A DNA stretch of 64,000 nucleotides from Chrysopilus asiliformis. Its lineage: Eukaryota > Arthropoda > Insecta > Diptera > Rhagionidae. The notes beneath the pieces were generated by a model. It did no database searches. It was not told the origin of the DNA and saw nothing but the letters and a program-made list of their open reading frames with translations. This document shows, one piece after another, positions 32,458 to 43,495 of this stretch. A program made the translations under genes and the position numbers. How positions within the stretch are numbered: the first letter of the stretch is position 1; each line of letters opens with the position of its first letter. The stretch covers positions 40,323,090 through 40,387,089 of the forward strand of contig OZ035963.1 in the NCBI GenBank assembly GCA_964034945.1, in the 5' to 3' direction.

Positions 32458-35400
32458 ACGTTTGTGACGCTTAGGTCTTGCAGATAAGTTCTTCTGCGTT
32501 GAGCTAGAGCTGGGCAATGACAGAGGAGATGAGTTGTCGACTCCTCCTCGTCCACATCCCCACACATTCTACAAAAATCGTATGAGGGAGCTCCGAGCCT
32601 ATCGGCCTATTAGATAATGCCCTGTTTTTATTCCCACTACCGTGCTGATCGCGTTTCGTTGTAGTGAGAGGAGTCTCCTGCAGCATTTTTTGCCTAGCTT
32701 TGGCCAGATAAGTTTGGTGACGGTGCACGTTCTTCCACGTGTCCATCTTAGGTTTGCATTGTTTAAAGCTTCAGAGCTTAACAATATTTTGCACGTTGCC
32801 ATAGGTATACCCATATTCTCCTTTTCAGGTGGAGCTGGCGCAGTTGTGCCTCTCCTAGAAAGTTCGCCCGCTTTCTCAGATGTTGATGTTGAAGTATTCT
32901 GACATCTCATTTAGAGACGCCTTACACTGCTGTGCCTTTGATGTGCGTGCAATAGATTCTAGGGATTTTATTGTCGCTTGGCTGTCGGTAAAAATGCTAA
33001 TATCATTAGATGATACAACATTGTTTCTGAGCCACTCGGTGACATCTTTGATTGCCATCATTTCGGCCTAAAATACACTACAGTGATCCGATAGGCGGAG
33101 ATATTGACTGATCTTTAAATGAGTAGATCCCCCTACCTACTCTCCCGTTCGGTTAGGATCCGTCTGTGTAAAAATGCACTGTGTTACAGTTTTGGATAGT
33201 ACCATCATCCCATTGTTGCCTGGTAGGGATGATAGTGGTAAAGTTTCCTTTCAAAGAAAGGTTTGGATATAGTATAGTCTAAATTGCTCGGGACTTCCTA
33301 GATATAGTATAGTCGGGACTGGAGTATCCTTTTTCAGTATTATACCATGTTAGTGAGGCTTTTAGCCTGATAGCTGCACATGCTGCCATCTGCTTTTGCC
33401 GTAAATATCTAGGGGAACCAAATGTAGTAGGGTGTCCAGTGCCTTCTTGGGAGTCGTTTTCAGTGCCCCGCTTATACACACTGAAGCCATTTTTTGTATT
33501 TTTCCTAGCAAACCTCGTTGTGCGGCTTAGTCTAAAGCTGTATACCAGACAATTACCCCGTACATGAATATGGGTCTGATAACGGACGTGTAGAGCCAGT
33601 GAACCATGTATGGTTTCATTCCCCATATTGATCCAATGGCTCGCTTACACGAGTAGAGTGCCACTGAGGCTTTTTTAACCCTTTCCTGAGTATTAAGTTT
33701 CCAGTCTAGCTTCCTATCCAGAATAATACCCAGGTATTTAGCCCTGTCTGTCCAGACTAAGCTGGTGCCATTTATGGAGCGTGGGTCGATTTGAGGAACT
33801 TTATATTTCCTGAGGAAGAGGACTATTTCTATTTTTTTATCGTTAATTGCTAGTATCCAAAGAAGTGGGGAGAGGAACTTGATATAACTAGAAAAGACGA
33901 GAGGCTGATCGGCCTGAGAGCTTTAGGTGAGCTAAGTGAGTTTTTCCCTGACTTGGGGATAAAAACGACGTTGACCTCTGTCCATCTTTAGGTTTATACA
34001 TGCTTGGAAAATTGGTTCGAGTCAGGGGATGGCTAAGTCAGAAACGTTCTGAATTTCAGCTGGTATTATACTGTCCGGTCCAGGTGACTTAAACGGCTTA
34101 AAACTCTTAATTGCCGAGGTAATTTTTGGTTTATCGAGGAGTTTACTATAAAGCCTGTTCTCTCCTCTATTTATCGGAATCTCCCTACCTGGTGCATCTT
34201 CAGAGCATCCCGGGAAATGGGTGTCCATTAAGATTTCTTGGGTTTCCAGGCTAGAACATGTCCATGTTTCGTTAGCTTTTATATTATTATTGGTGGAGAG
34301 GATTTTCCGAAACCTAGCTGCTCTGGAGACTCTTTTATCTCGCCACAAAAGAGTTCCCAGGACTTACGATGGGCTTTCCTCACCTCTTATTTCAGGACTC
34401 TCAACATCCCTTTGTAAGAGTCCCAATCTTGCTGCAGTTTGGTGATTTTAGCTTTGTTAAAGAGCCTACGACTTTCCTTCCTGAGAGTCATAAGTCCCGG
34501 GGACCACCATGGCAGTCTCTACCTCTTCGAGCGTGATACATCCATTGCTCCATTAAATGCTTTAGTTAGGTCCTCCACCATGGAAACCAATTCCTGAGCT
34601 GTGGTGGGGGTTTAGGAGTGCCGATAGGTTACAGTCTGCTAAACGTGTCTCTATACAACCCCCAGTTTGTCCTTCTTCGATTCCTAAAAATCGGTTGTGT
34701 TAGGGGTTGTTGACATACAATTGAATATATCTATGATTTGAGAAAGAGTGTTCCTTCGAAGCCCTCCAGCCCTTAACCATGCAGGAAATGGAGTCAGAGA
34801 CTAAGGTGACATCTAGAACCACTTGTCTGTTAGTAGTACCGAAGGTGGGTTCATTGCCAACGTTACAGATAATTAGGTTAGTACTTAGAATGTATTCAAA
34901 AAGTGACTCAACTCTATCATTTATGTCCATACTTCCCCAGACTGTGTGATGCGCATTGACATCACCTCCGATAAGAAGCCCGGTTTTATGTTGACCAGCG
35001 TCGGCGACGAGCCTCCCCAGATTATCCGGTAGCAGTGGGCGAGATAGGCCGAAGATAGCCAGAACCTGGTCGAGGCCAGCTCCAGCTTGATCGTTACCGT
35101 ATCTCTATCACTGTAAATTGGGAATAGAAATGCGTTAAGGTTATTTTTTACCAATATAAAAGATCTTGGATTACCTTTGTTCCTATCGTATATAAGCTTA
35201 TAGCCTGGTGAGTTGAGTCCACAAACCATGTTCCTCGCCACCCATGGTTCCTGAATCAACACAATGGCTTCCCCTCCTATAGTCAGGCGGAGAAGAAAGG
35301 AGGCGGATTGCATTTTAGAGTGGTGGAGATTTATCTGTAGTAGCCGTAGCATTAGAACTACTAGCCTCAGATATTTCCACCACTGTTGTGTTAGTGTCTT

Positions 35401-35640
35401 CCTCTGACTCCGTATTCAACAGAAGAAGACCCCTGAGTTCCTCAGCCATTCCCGAGCTCGATGACTGGTAGTCACCTTCCAGCTGGAAAGAGTTGAGGCT
35501 CAAGGTGTCAGCAGCCGTTTCCATTACTGCTGTTTCGGGCATTTTCGGACAAATCTTCTCTGCCTCCGCTTTGTCCTTCAGGTAGACCTTCAGAGTGATC
35601 GAGCCGAAGCCGGTTTCCGCTAGAGGAGCCAAGGATTCCT
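32458..35640 (-). pseudogene. LOA/I-group non-LTR retrotransposon, decayed, RT core deleted
   Basis: From 35689 downwards: the end of ORF1 (LKVYLKDKAEAEKICPK, then an acidic Ser-rich tail). It overlaps the ORF2 start at 35352 (LRLLQINLHHSKMQSASF, with IVLIQEPWV), an AP-like endonuclease that continues to about 34700. The linker to RT has SPGPDSIIPAEI near 34080. An RT remnant follows with RPISLSSF joined directly to SPLLW and then KIEIVLFLRK, so motifs A and YADD are missing. The thumb region is in several frames. RNase H is seen as IFTDSQATIKSL (near 32990), and a C-terminal Cys motif is out of frame near 32560. Many frameshifts and stops. The 3' part lies in the tandem duplication. Confidence 0.82.
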
Positions 35641-35891
35641 GATACACTAAGCAAAATAGGAATATGTGCAACAGATACCCTACGTTCAAACAGATTACGT
35701 GGATGTGGTAATTCTATGCTAACGAAAAAAGAACTGAAAAACTCGGAAGTTGCAATTTTAAATATATTACTTCTACGTTGGTTAAACAATGGAATAGTGC
35801 AACTTGCTTCATCCATGTATGAAGAAAGAAGAGGAAGGTGTAAATTGGAAGATTGCACCGGAACTACACAGTTAGAAATTTGACCCGTCAG
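35641..35891 (+). pseudogene. Fragment of a second piggyBac-family transposase
   Basis: The + strand frame reads DTLSKIGICATDTLRSNRL, then SMLTKKELKNSE, ILLLRWLNNGIVQLASSM and CKLEDCTGTTQLEI before a stop. This is the DDE_Tnp_1_7 region between the second and third aspartates in piggyBac-derived proteins (L.KKGIYAVGTIR, ELKK, V.W.DN..V.L.SS). It differs in sequence and strand from the gene at 27780-29762. The left edge abuts the 5' end of the LOA-like element, which may have inserted into it. Confidence 0.65.
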
Positions 35892-36530
35892 TATCAAATT
35901 TCTTCTAGTCTCAAAGAAAAAGTGTTAATTTTTAACACTTATAAATATCACTTTAGCACCTTTGAAATGTGTAAAAAAAATAATAACACATTGAAATGTT
36001 AGGGTTACACCTTGTTGGGAGTTAACTGATTTTAGCACGTTCGAGTATCAAACAAATTGGGACTTGAATGTCTTAAAATGAAATTCTTTATAGATCTGAA
36101 GGTAATTGGATATGATGTAGTACTAAGTTTTATTTTCTTAAAAATAATGTTACTATACAGAAAGAAAAATATGGCAAATTTAATCAAAACGTCTTGGATA
36201 AATAAGTTAAATATGGGTTCAAAAAAAATATTGAAATAAATTGAATGAAAATTTAAATTGTTAATATATTTATATTTTCAATATTGAATTAAAAAAATAA
36301 AAATATAATAACAATTTTAATTTTCATAAAAAATGTGAAAAAAAAATCGAGTCGAGACCGGGACTCGAACGGATTTTTTTCTGTTTTTAAGGTTTTTTTT
36401 AAAAATTTATTATTATTATTTTTTAAATAAAAATAATATATTTTAGATAAAAATTATAAATAATAACCATTTTTATTACTAATAATTAATATTGTTAAAA
36501 ATAAAAACAATAAAAACCATGTTGCATTTT
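35892..36530. other. Very AT-rich DNA with a tRNA-like B-box
   Basis: The block 36346-36372, read on the minus strand, gives CGTTCGAGTCCCGGTCTCGA, close to a pol III B-box (GGTTCGANTCC). No matching A-box was seen, so this is only a hint of a tRNA-derived repeat. The rest is A/T runs. Confidence 0.35.
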
Positions 36531-36650
36531 AACTATGCTCCGCCAAAGGAGCAAGCGCCCAGTGGGCAAGGCGCGCAGAACTCACAAGCGAGAGATGTCA
36601 GAAACCAAAAACACGTCGGTTCAAATTCCATACGGTGCTAACGCGAATTT
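36531..36650 (+). ncRNA. tRNA-derived SINE or tRNA pseudogene candidate
   Basis: A GC-rich island in very AT-rich DNA: GGAGCAAGCGCCCAGTGGGC (A-box-like AGTGGGC), about 55 bases, then TCGGTTCAAATTCC, an exact GGTTCRANTCC B-box, and TTTTTTTT as a pol III terminator at 36649-36656. A complete cloverleaf could not be drawn by eye, so a SINE or decayed tRNA is more likely than a working tRNA. Confidence 0.4.
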
Positions 36651-37325
36651 TTTTTCTTCTTTTTTATTATTTTTATTCATTTCATTTTTACCGAATTGAA
36701 TTATTTTTATTCATTGAAAAGTATTTTTTTATATGGACAAAATATATCTACTGCTCTGTTATTGGTCATATCAAACGGTCGAATACTTTTTCGCATACCC
36801 TTGCTGATGTAAATGACTTGATCCCTTTGCTTGTTGATCAATCTGATGTCCTAAGCTATTTTTTGCCTAAAAGAATTTTATCTCGAGTTCTTTCCGTAAA
36901 TTGTTAATTACTGGCCATGTGGCTTCTTCATTTTCCGCTGCAAATAGAAACTATCACCCACTATCATTTGCAAATAGAGACTATCATCCACATAGATTAT
37001 TCCAATTTTTTTCCAGGTGACAGGAAAGCACTTTTATCGGATAAATGACGTAAACTTTCGATTCCAACAACGTGAAGCTTGCTTTCACTCTTCTGGACTG
37101 TTAAGATTTACTATACACTATTTGACCCGACACAAAACACGTTTTTTTTATAAATGTAGCTTTCAGCGCCGGTGAAGATTGTATATTTCCGGTTTCGCTT
37201 CTCGCCATTTTTACCCCCTGTTGCTTTACTTACAGAAGTGTCTTTTGGAGTACCCGGGAAGGGGTTTCCTGAATGGGACGGTTAATTTTAATGGGGAAAA
37301 TTTTATTTCCCAATACCCCTATACC
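36651..37325. other. Intronic DNA with dispersed-repeat fragment
   Basis: 37135-37240 (TAAATGTAGCTTTCAGCGCCGG and following) resembles 62395-62490 and in part 6010-6110. Otherwise AT-rich, with no gene. Confidence 0.4.
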
Positions 37326-37939
37326 TAGGGCTGCCATCATATCTCTTTTAAAGAGAACCTTATCTCTTTTTTTAACCCCATTCTTTTTCCTCTTTCTTTT
37401 TCCTTGCCAGTTCTCTTTAGTTCTCTTTTTTCAGAAAACTCTTGGTTCATACTATGCGTAAAAAACCAAACAGATTTTTCCACGAAAATTCCATTATGAA
37501 TTAAAATGATCACGTTATTTATTGTATAGTAGTACTCTACTCTACAATTTTCTGTGTGTAGTGCGAAACTGTACATTATAATTGTAACGTAAAGCTATTT
37601 ATTGTATGCGCCAGCAAGAACAGTTTCTTCTCCCACGATCAGCTGCTGTAAAAATCAAAACAAATCAAAATTGTGCGGTTAAGGAAATAGCCGGTTTTGA
37701 CATTTGATATTGTAGTTTTAACATTTTTAGTTTTTTTTCGATAGATACGGAAAATAACAGGCACGAAAAATTACACTTTTTTGTAATAATTCTGTGCAGT
37801 CATTCTAAGTTCTGTATTTTTCACATTCAAAAAAAGTTCTCTTTTAGTTCTCTTTTTTCATTTGGTTAATTTCCTATACAATGTCTCTTTTTTTAACCTA
37901 AAGGTTCTCTTTTCACAAATAGGGTCCATGGCAGCCCTA
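37326..37939. mobile_element. hAT MITE with TAGGGCTGCCAT ends
   Basis: TAGGGCTGCCAT and ATGGCAGCCCTA ends with an exact 8-bp duplication CCTATACC (37318-37325, 37940-37947). The interior is full of TTCTCTTT words, mostly in one strand orientation. No coding. Confidence 0.92.
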
Positions 37940-38689
37940 CCTATACCCAATACCCCTACGTATTGAATCCCAATACCCCTATAATAATTCGTACAGTGGT
38001 TCCGGAGATTCCAGAAAAAGGGTTTAATGAAGTGGAGGTTAATTTTAGTGAGGGAAAATTTTTTTGGGGCAAGACTAATTGAATACCGAAAACCAGATTA
38101 AGGTCCCTTCAGCAGTTCCGGAGATCGCAGGAAAATTTCTTACCATTTTTGTCATATTTCGACATACGCGAAAAGTCGAACCTACGAAGGCGGTTTCAGT
38201 TTTCGAGAAATTTCACTGACTGGATACTTAATTGCAGGAGTTTTAAACCCGCTAAAATCACATATTAATTATTCAAGATTTTTTTCTAGAGAAAAGCAAT
38301 TCTAACATACTGACTGAAAAAGAGGCACTCGACTCTTAAGATATACAATGGTAAAAAAAGATCAGTTCGAGTTAGTGGATAATTCGACTTTTGGGACGTT
38401 AGACTTATGGCGATTCCACTATATATAGATATTTTTTTATAATAGCTAACCCTGACAAGTATTCGTGTATAAATTTTAAGCTTAATTGGACCACTCACAC
38501 ACGACGTCAACAAATGTTCCATCAGTTGAAGACCGCCTGTAAATAAAACCACAGGGGGTAAAAAGGTGTCAGATAATAGTGAACTGTATTTTCAATGTTT
38601 TTGAGTATTAATCATAAATATAACTCTGATACTGATTTTTTATTTTTTATTTTAACAATCCTCACAATATAACCGTATAAACCATTCGA
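37940..38689. other. Intron with possible minisatellite relative and pogo-like end
   Basis: 38080-38140 resembles the ~118-bp minisatellite units in reverse. 38360-38420 ends CGATTCCACTATA, like the right terminus of the Tigger-like family at 15058-16030, but no left partner was found. Confidence 0.4.
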
Positions 38690-39070
38690 TATCGCACTCA
38701 ATACGTGATTTCAAAGTTCGATAGGTAGTGATGCAAGTTTCTGGATGGCACGCTTGAAAAGCCATGGTTATCCTTGCCCATAATTAGTTCGACAATGCGT
38801 CCCAATACCCATTTTTGAGGAGGCACGTTCTCTTCCACTAGTAACACCAAAGTACTTATTTTGACTTCTGGGCTCTCGACTTGCCATTTATTACGGCATT
38901 GAAGTTCGACGACGTACTCTTACGACCAGCGCTTCCAAAAATACTGCCGCAGTTCAATAACACGCTACCAACGACCCAAATATGATGATTTGATGGAACA
39001 AATGTCCGGATCAGCCAAAGTCATCAGTGGTCCGCTAACCAAGAAGTGCGCAGGCTGCTAACTAGTGGTA
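38690..39070 (-). pseudogene. BEL/Pao retrotransposon relic, C-terminal pol (DUF5641)
   Basis: The minus-strand frame contains AHFLVSGPLMTLADPD, then RVIELRQYFWKRWS, a stop, EYVVELQCRNKWQ, LVLLVEENVPPQKWVLGRI and KDNHGF. This is the order of the DUF5641 module that ends BEL/Pao integrases (HFL.G.P, LRQ.FWKRWS.EY...LQ.R.KW, V.ENVPP.KW.LGR). Two stops break it. No LTR, RT or rest of integrase was found nearby, so only about 120 codons remain. Confidence 0.8.
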
Positions 39071-39786
39071 CTTGGAAGTATCCAAACCTCCACAGTGCAT
39101 TGGAAATTACTATTCCGAAAACAAATAATAGCATTAGTTTTGTATTTGCACTAACCCGCCCGAGACCTATAGTTGCAACCTCCACTGGTTGACGCTTGAG
39201 CTGTAATTGTTGAGCCTGCCTCGCCGATGATCGTGGATCCGACACAACTGTCGCTTTTGATCCTAGATTCTGTTTTATTATAATATTATTTGCAAAAAAT
39301 ATCGCACAAGCACCGAAAGGACCGATATTTTTCAATAAATTCTATCCCAAAATCCTTTTGTCTAATCGACACCATTTTTTACTAGCAAATATCTTTCGAA
39401 GCACAACAGTTGTGATATAATATCGTACCGACGGTCGCATGGCAGACCACAAACGATAGAATCTGCCGCATGCGGCTCAGCGACGTACGACCGTGCGATT
39501 TCGGGCCCGACCGTCATTTTGTGCGGATACACTATACAATTATCGCATGCGACCGCAAATCGGCCCGACGATTGTACTTACCATCGCAGCGTTTATTTCC
39601 ACTCTAAGACCTAGTTGAGCTTAGACAAAAATATATAACCATAAATTTTTGTAAACTCATATTAAATTTATTTTTCCAATTTTAAATGCATTCAGAAGAC
39701 AACGTAATTCACGGTATAGTATACCGAATTGAATTTTTTGCATTATATAAGTAATTTTAATTGCACTGTAAATTTTTGTTTTATAG
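39071..39786. other. Intron tail before exon 8, GC-rich patch at 39405-39595
   Basis: 39405-39595 is dense in CGACGGTCGC/GCGACCG words with an overall inverted feel, so it is perhaps a small MITE, but ends were not fixed. The acceptor TTTGTTTTATAG ends the segment. Confidence 0.45.
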
Positions 39787-39906
39787 ATATCGATGATTAT
39801 ACTACATCTGCCCCAGACTGGCCTCGTCCACCAGTCCATTCAAATCAGGATCATCAACTTTATACGGTTGGGTTGGGAGACAGTGCTACTCTAATTTGTC
39901 AAATTG
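39787..39906 (+). CDS. trol: Perlecan-like exon 8: linker and start of Ig7
   Basis: Acceptor TTTTATAG, donor ATTG|GTAAAA. It enters in phase 1, matching exon 7 across 12.8 kb (RRGDI + D), and leaves in phase 1. The peptide is an acidic/Thr/Pro linker (IDDYTTSAPDWPRPPVHS) and then VGLGDSATLICQI with the first Ig7 cysteine. The linker is built like the one in exon 1. Confidence 0.85.
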
Positions 39907-39958
39907 GTAAAACTGATTTTTATTTAAGGATTATTCAGTTGACGAGACTTTTTTTTAG

Positions 39959-40283
39959 AAAATTCACCATTTGAAACATCATGGGATCGTATTGATGGTC
40001 ATCCATTCCCACACAATTCCATAATAACTGGTAAAAATCTATTTATTGAGCACGTTGATTATGATGCCAACGGTCTTTACGAGTGCTATATTAATGATTA
40101 TGATGGTAGAAAATCATTAGTTATCGCGGAAATTAAGGTAGTCCCCATACCTCGCATCACATTCTCTCCAGCCATGCCAATGATTGTGCGATCCGGCGAT
40201 AACGTAGAGATTGTGTGTGATGCAACCGGTGAACAACCAATCCATGTTGAATGGCGGGCTGAAAACAATCGTCCACTGCCACA
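39959..40283 (+). CDS. trol: Perlecan-like exon 9: end of Ig7 and start of Ig8
   Basis: Acceptor TTTTTTAG, donor CCACA|GTAAAG. It carries ETSWDRIDG (Trp of Ig7) and DANGLYECYIND (second Cys), the strand EIKVVPIPRITF, and then Ig8 with VEIVCDATG and HVEWRAENN. Phase 1 in, phase 2 out. The short 52-base intron before it is the normal size for this gene's compact introns. Confidence 0.9.
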
Positions 40284-40367
40284 GTAAAGAATACTCATTA
40301 TTACTTTTCTTATAGCTTGACCCACATTTTAAATTATTATATCACCCTGTTTTTTCCTCATTTATAG

Positions 40368-40608
40368 CTCAGTGATTGTTGATCATAATAGATTAAGATT
40401 TGCATACATTACTCCAAATGATGCCGGAAGATACTTCTGCACAGCATCAAACACACATGGACAAGCAACTAAAGTTGCCGAAGTGTTAGTTAACCGTGGA
40501 CAAGCCATCAGTAGACCAGATCAAGGCCAAACTCATTTCGTCTCCGAAGGAGATAGCGTCGCATTGAATTGTGATGTACATCACCATCAACCCGGATCTG
40601 GCGCAAGA
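40368..40608 (+). CDS. trol: Perlecan-like exon 10: end of Ig8 and start of Ig9
   Basis: Acceptor CATTTATAG, donor AGA|GTAAAT. It enters with one base completing His and leaves in phase 0. DAGRYFCTASN gives the second Cys of Ig8. A linker NRGQAISRPDQG leads to Ig9 with VALNCDVHHH. The intron after it (649 bases) holds a Tigger-like MITE at 40670-41073. Confidence 0.9.
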
Positions 40609-40669
40609 GTAAATATTCTGGGGATTTGCAAACAATAAATTTAAATTTGATATATATATATATATAATA

Positions 40670-41073
40670 TAGTAGAAAATTTGGTATAGTGAATCCGCAA
40701 AAACCAGGACGTTCACTATATTGTATATTTTCACAATTTCAAGGTCTAGTATGGATGCACTGTAATATATTTAAAATGGTCAAAGGCAGTTTTTAATTTA
40801 TTAATTCTTTATTTGGGACGAAAATATTGAGTAAGTTTCTTTTGAATAATTTTTTTTGAGTATACATTTTGCTCCCTAACTTTCCTTAATGCGACAGATT
40901 ACTAGAATCAACGTGATTTTGTTCCGTCCTACATTGTGGGTTTCTACAATCCTGTCTATGGAAATATTTGTCACAGAATAACAAAAAACTTCAAAATATA
41001 ATAAGTAAAATTGAGTTTTCCCTATTTCAAGTGATTCACTATTTTAGCGGTTCACTATACCGAGTTCCTACTG
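40670..41073. mobile_element. pogo/Tigger-like MITE in the intron after exon 10
   Basis: The right end GGTTCACTATACCGAGTTCC then TACTG is the mirror of the left TAGTAGAAAATTTGGTATAG (left first base changed from C). TA flanks lie at 40668-40669 and 41074-41075. The copies of TTCACTATA next to each end act as sub-terminal repeats. No coding. Confidence 0.8.
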
Positions 41074-41257
41074 TATTTGTGTTTGATCAAAATTTGCCAT
41101 TCTAAGATGCATGGTCTTCAAAGTTACTAAAATTGTCTTAAAGAAAATACATAAGTAAAAGAATTGAATAATGTATTATCTTTTTCACGAACAATACTAA
41201 TTTTAAAAAAAAAGTTTATCAAAGTATTTATTAATAAAATTTCAACATATTTTTCAG

Positions 41258-41423
41258 ATTAATTGGCGTCGAGAAGATAATCGACCACTAACCAATATCG
41301 AAATGACAAATGATCGCCTAATTTTACGTAATATTCGTTACGAGGATCAAGGCAAATACATTTGTGAATTGAAATCAGGAAACGAAGTCATTTCCAGTAG
41401 TCAAATCGATGTTCAGATAAAGA
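41258..41423 (+). CDS. trol: Perlecan-like exon 11: second half of Ig9
   Basis: Acceptor TTTTTCAG, donor AAAGA|GTGAGT (close to consensus). It has INWRREDNRP (Trp) and YEDQGKYICEL (second Cys) and ends SSSQIDVQIK in phase 1, the same phase as the LDLa exon at 57845-58048. The reading frame stays open beyond the donor (see 41424-41557). Confidence 0.9.
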
Positions 41424-41557
41424 GTGAGTATCGTCGACGACGCGAGCATTCAGCTTTTAGTTCCTCTTCAAATTCTACTTCTGCTGCCAATAAATATCCC
41501 TTAAAAAAAAGAAATAATAAACGGTGGCGGGCATCCCAAACAAACAAAAAATTCTAA
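41424..41557 (+). CDS. trol: Possible alternative C-terminus by intron retention
   Basis: If the donor at 41424 is not used, the frame runs 44 codons to TAA at 41555-41557. The tail is SEYRRRREHSAFSSSSNSTS and then a second basic block (YPLKKRNNKRWR), so two clusters of Arg/Lys flank a Ser-rich spacer. Two overlapping AATAAA signals lie at 41653-41662. Short isoforms ending after the Ig region are known for the worm perlecan UNC-52. That this one is used is inference. The open stretch is only 134 bases, so chance is possible. Confidence 0.4.
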
Positions 41558-41652
41558 TAGAAAATCGATCATAACGAATCAATTCAAACTCCTAATATAT
41601 TAACAATTCTTTCTTTGAACACAAAAAATAATTCGGTATATATATATATTTT

Positions 41653-41662
41653 AATAAATAAA
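41653..41662 (+). terminator. Candidate polyadenylation signals
   Basis: AATAAA at 41653-41658 and again at 41657-41662, about 100 bases after the read-through stop and followed by T-rich DNA. The region is AT-rich, so such hexamers are common by chance. Confidence 0.3.
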
Positions 41663-43347
41663 TATATATACCAAATTTATGATATCTTTTTTTATTAATC
41701 ATTTTATTTAAACATCCAAATTAAGTCAGCTTTCAATAGTTGCTTAATTAAAAAACAAAAAATCTCTATTACTATTCATTTACAAAGCAAACAAACAATA
41801 ACAAAAAGAATGAACAAAATTAAACAAAGAAGGAAGTTCCGTTGATCTTTTATTATTTTTTGGATAAAAGTGCACAAAAAGTATATTTTTGGATCTGGCT
41901 TCAAACAATCCAAATGTATTATTTTCTTTAAAAAAAATTTAATTTTTCATCACTGCCACCATTTTATTTGATTTATCAAATTAATTCTAGAACTTAAATG
42001 TCAAGAATAAAACGAAAAAAAAATACATAAGGTTTTGATGTTTCCAACTGATATTGTAAATAACAATTTATATTGCTAATAATATTTCTACTATGAATAA
42101 ATTATTAAAAGTACAAATTTGTTAACTATTTGTGGAATAACATATTTACAATTTCAGTGGTAGTCAAAATTTAAAAAAAATGTTTTATAAATTTTTAATC
42201 ATTGATATTATTATTATTGTTGCATGTTTTCAATTTATTTTTTATTTTGTTAGTTATGGTATTTTTGACAATAACATTTTGTTTATCAAAATAATAAAGT
42301 TTTTTTTGCATTTTTTTCGTTTTCTTAACAAAACGAATCTGACCAGTGTTCTTTTTAGTAATGTTTAAGTCTTTATTCGTCATGACTTTGTGAATTTTGT
42401 TTGTTTCTTGAAAAAAAATTATAATACACATATATAAGAAATATTAAGCACTTTTTATGAGTAAATTAAAGACTAGATATTAATCTTAATTGGTTTTTAT
42501 TATTTTTTCATCATTTTTTTTATCATTGTTTCATGTTGATGTGTTTTGGTCATTTACATTTTAAAATAAGTTTATTGGTTTCAATCTTCTGGTGGTTGGT
42601 TTTGATTTCGTAAAATTTTTAATAAGATAAATTATGTATATACAAAATCAATCATTTAAATAATCCATTTGAACCATTTATCTGTGTCAAAATTTCAAAA
42701 TCTGCATTTGTCGCATGAGAAATTCTTTTTAGACTCTATTTTAATAACAAGAGTTTACTACTATTTTCTATCAGTATTTTCTATAAAAATTCCTTAACTA
42801 ATTATATAGTATTAAAATAGTAACAATCCTTCTATAACTTGGTTTTGAAATCCATAAAGTCCATTCTAATTTTTATTTCAACAAACTTTTTTCTAACCTC
42901 AACAAATGCTCATATTTTATGTTTTGAGAGCTCGGGGTAATTTTATTCAATATTTAGCTAACATAATATTTGATAATACACGGAGAGAAATAATAGAACC
43001 ACTTTTCAATTTTTCGGTATATGCGTCTATAGGGTAAAACGCCTACGGGACATATTTTTAAAACATTTCTGTTTCTTTTTAAAAGCTTTTATTTAGCTTG
43101 CTTTTTTTGTCTTGTATGTCAATTTTGGTCATTCATTTGACTTGAAGTTTACACACATATGTAATTCCGATGACAATACAATATTTTCACTACTTCGTCC
43201 TCGTAAAGATAACGAAAGGTCATTTAAGGATAACGTTATTATTCTTTTCATCAAATTTTCCGGGAAAAATTTTTTTTCTGTGGATTTTTTGAGTAGCTGA
43301 ACGCGATTCTGGAGTCTAAAAGTCCGTAAGGGTGTCTCAAAGTCAAG
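41663..43347. other. Long intron, AT-rich, nothing recognised
   Basis: A/T runs and short frames only. No repeat ends or exon-like sequence were noticed. Confidence 0.45.
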
Positions 43348-43495
43348 GATATATCTGTGGCAACAAGTCATAGGAGCCTAAGTCGATTTTGAGATCAAGA
43401 TAAAAAGATCTGTATTTACTTTAATAGACAGAGCAATTTGGCTTAGCCTAAAAACAGACTTAGGCCCCTATGACTTGTTGCCACAGATATATTCG
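43348..43495. mobile_element. Small MITE, CTGTGGCAACAAGTCATAGG family
   Basis: Left ATATATCTGTGGCAACAAGT and right ACTTGTTGCCACAGATATAT form near-perfect inverted ends of about 35 bases. GACTTAGGC words lie inside. A relative of the element at 4566-5250. It folds into a hairpin of under 150 bases. Confidence 0.8.

Noticed and set aside
31111..32565. Repeated minus-strand frames reading ...FTPLHQKLQMVRVIGKW
   Set aside because: They fall in the 3' region of the LOA-like element and its duplicate, beyond the coding part; no domain.
42195..42431. Lys/Asn-rich frame
   Set aside because: Product of AT-rich composition.
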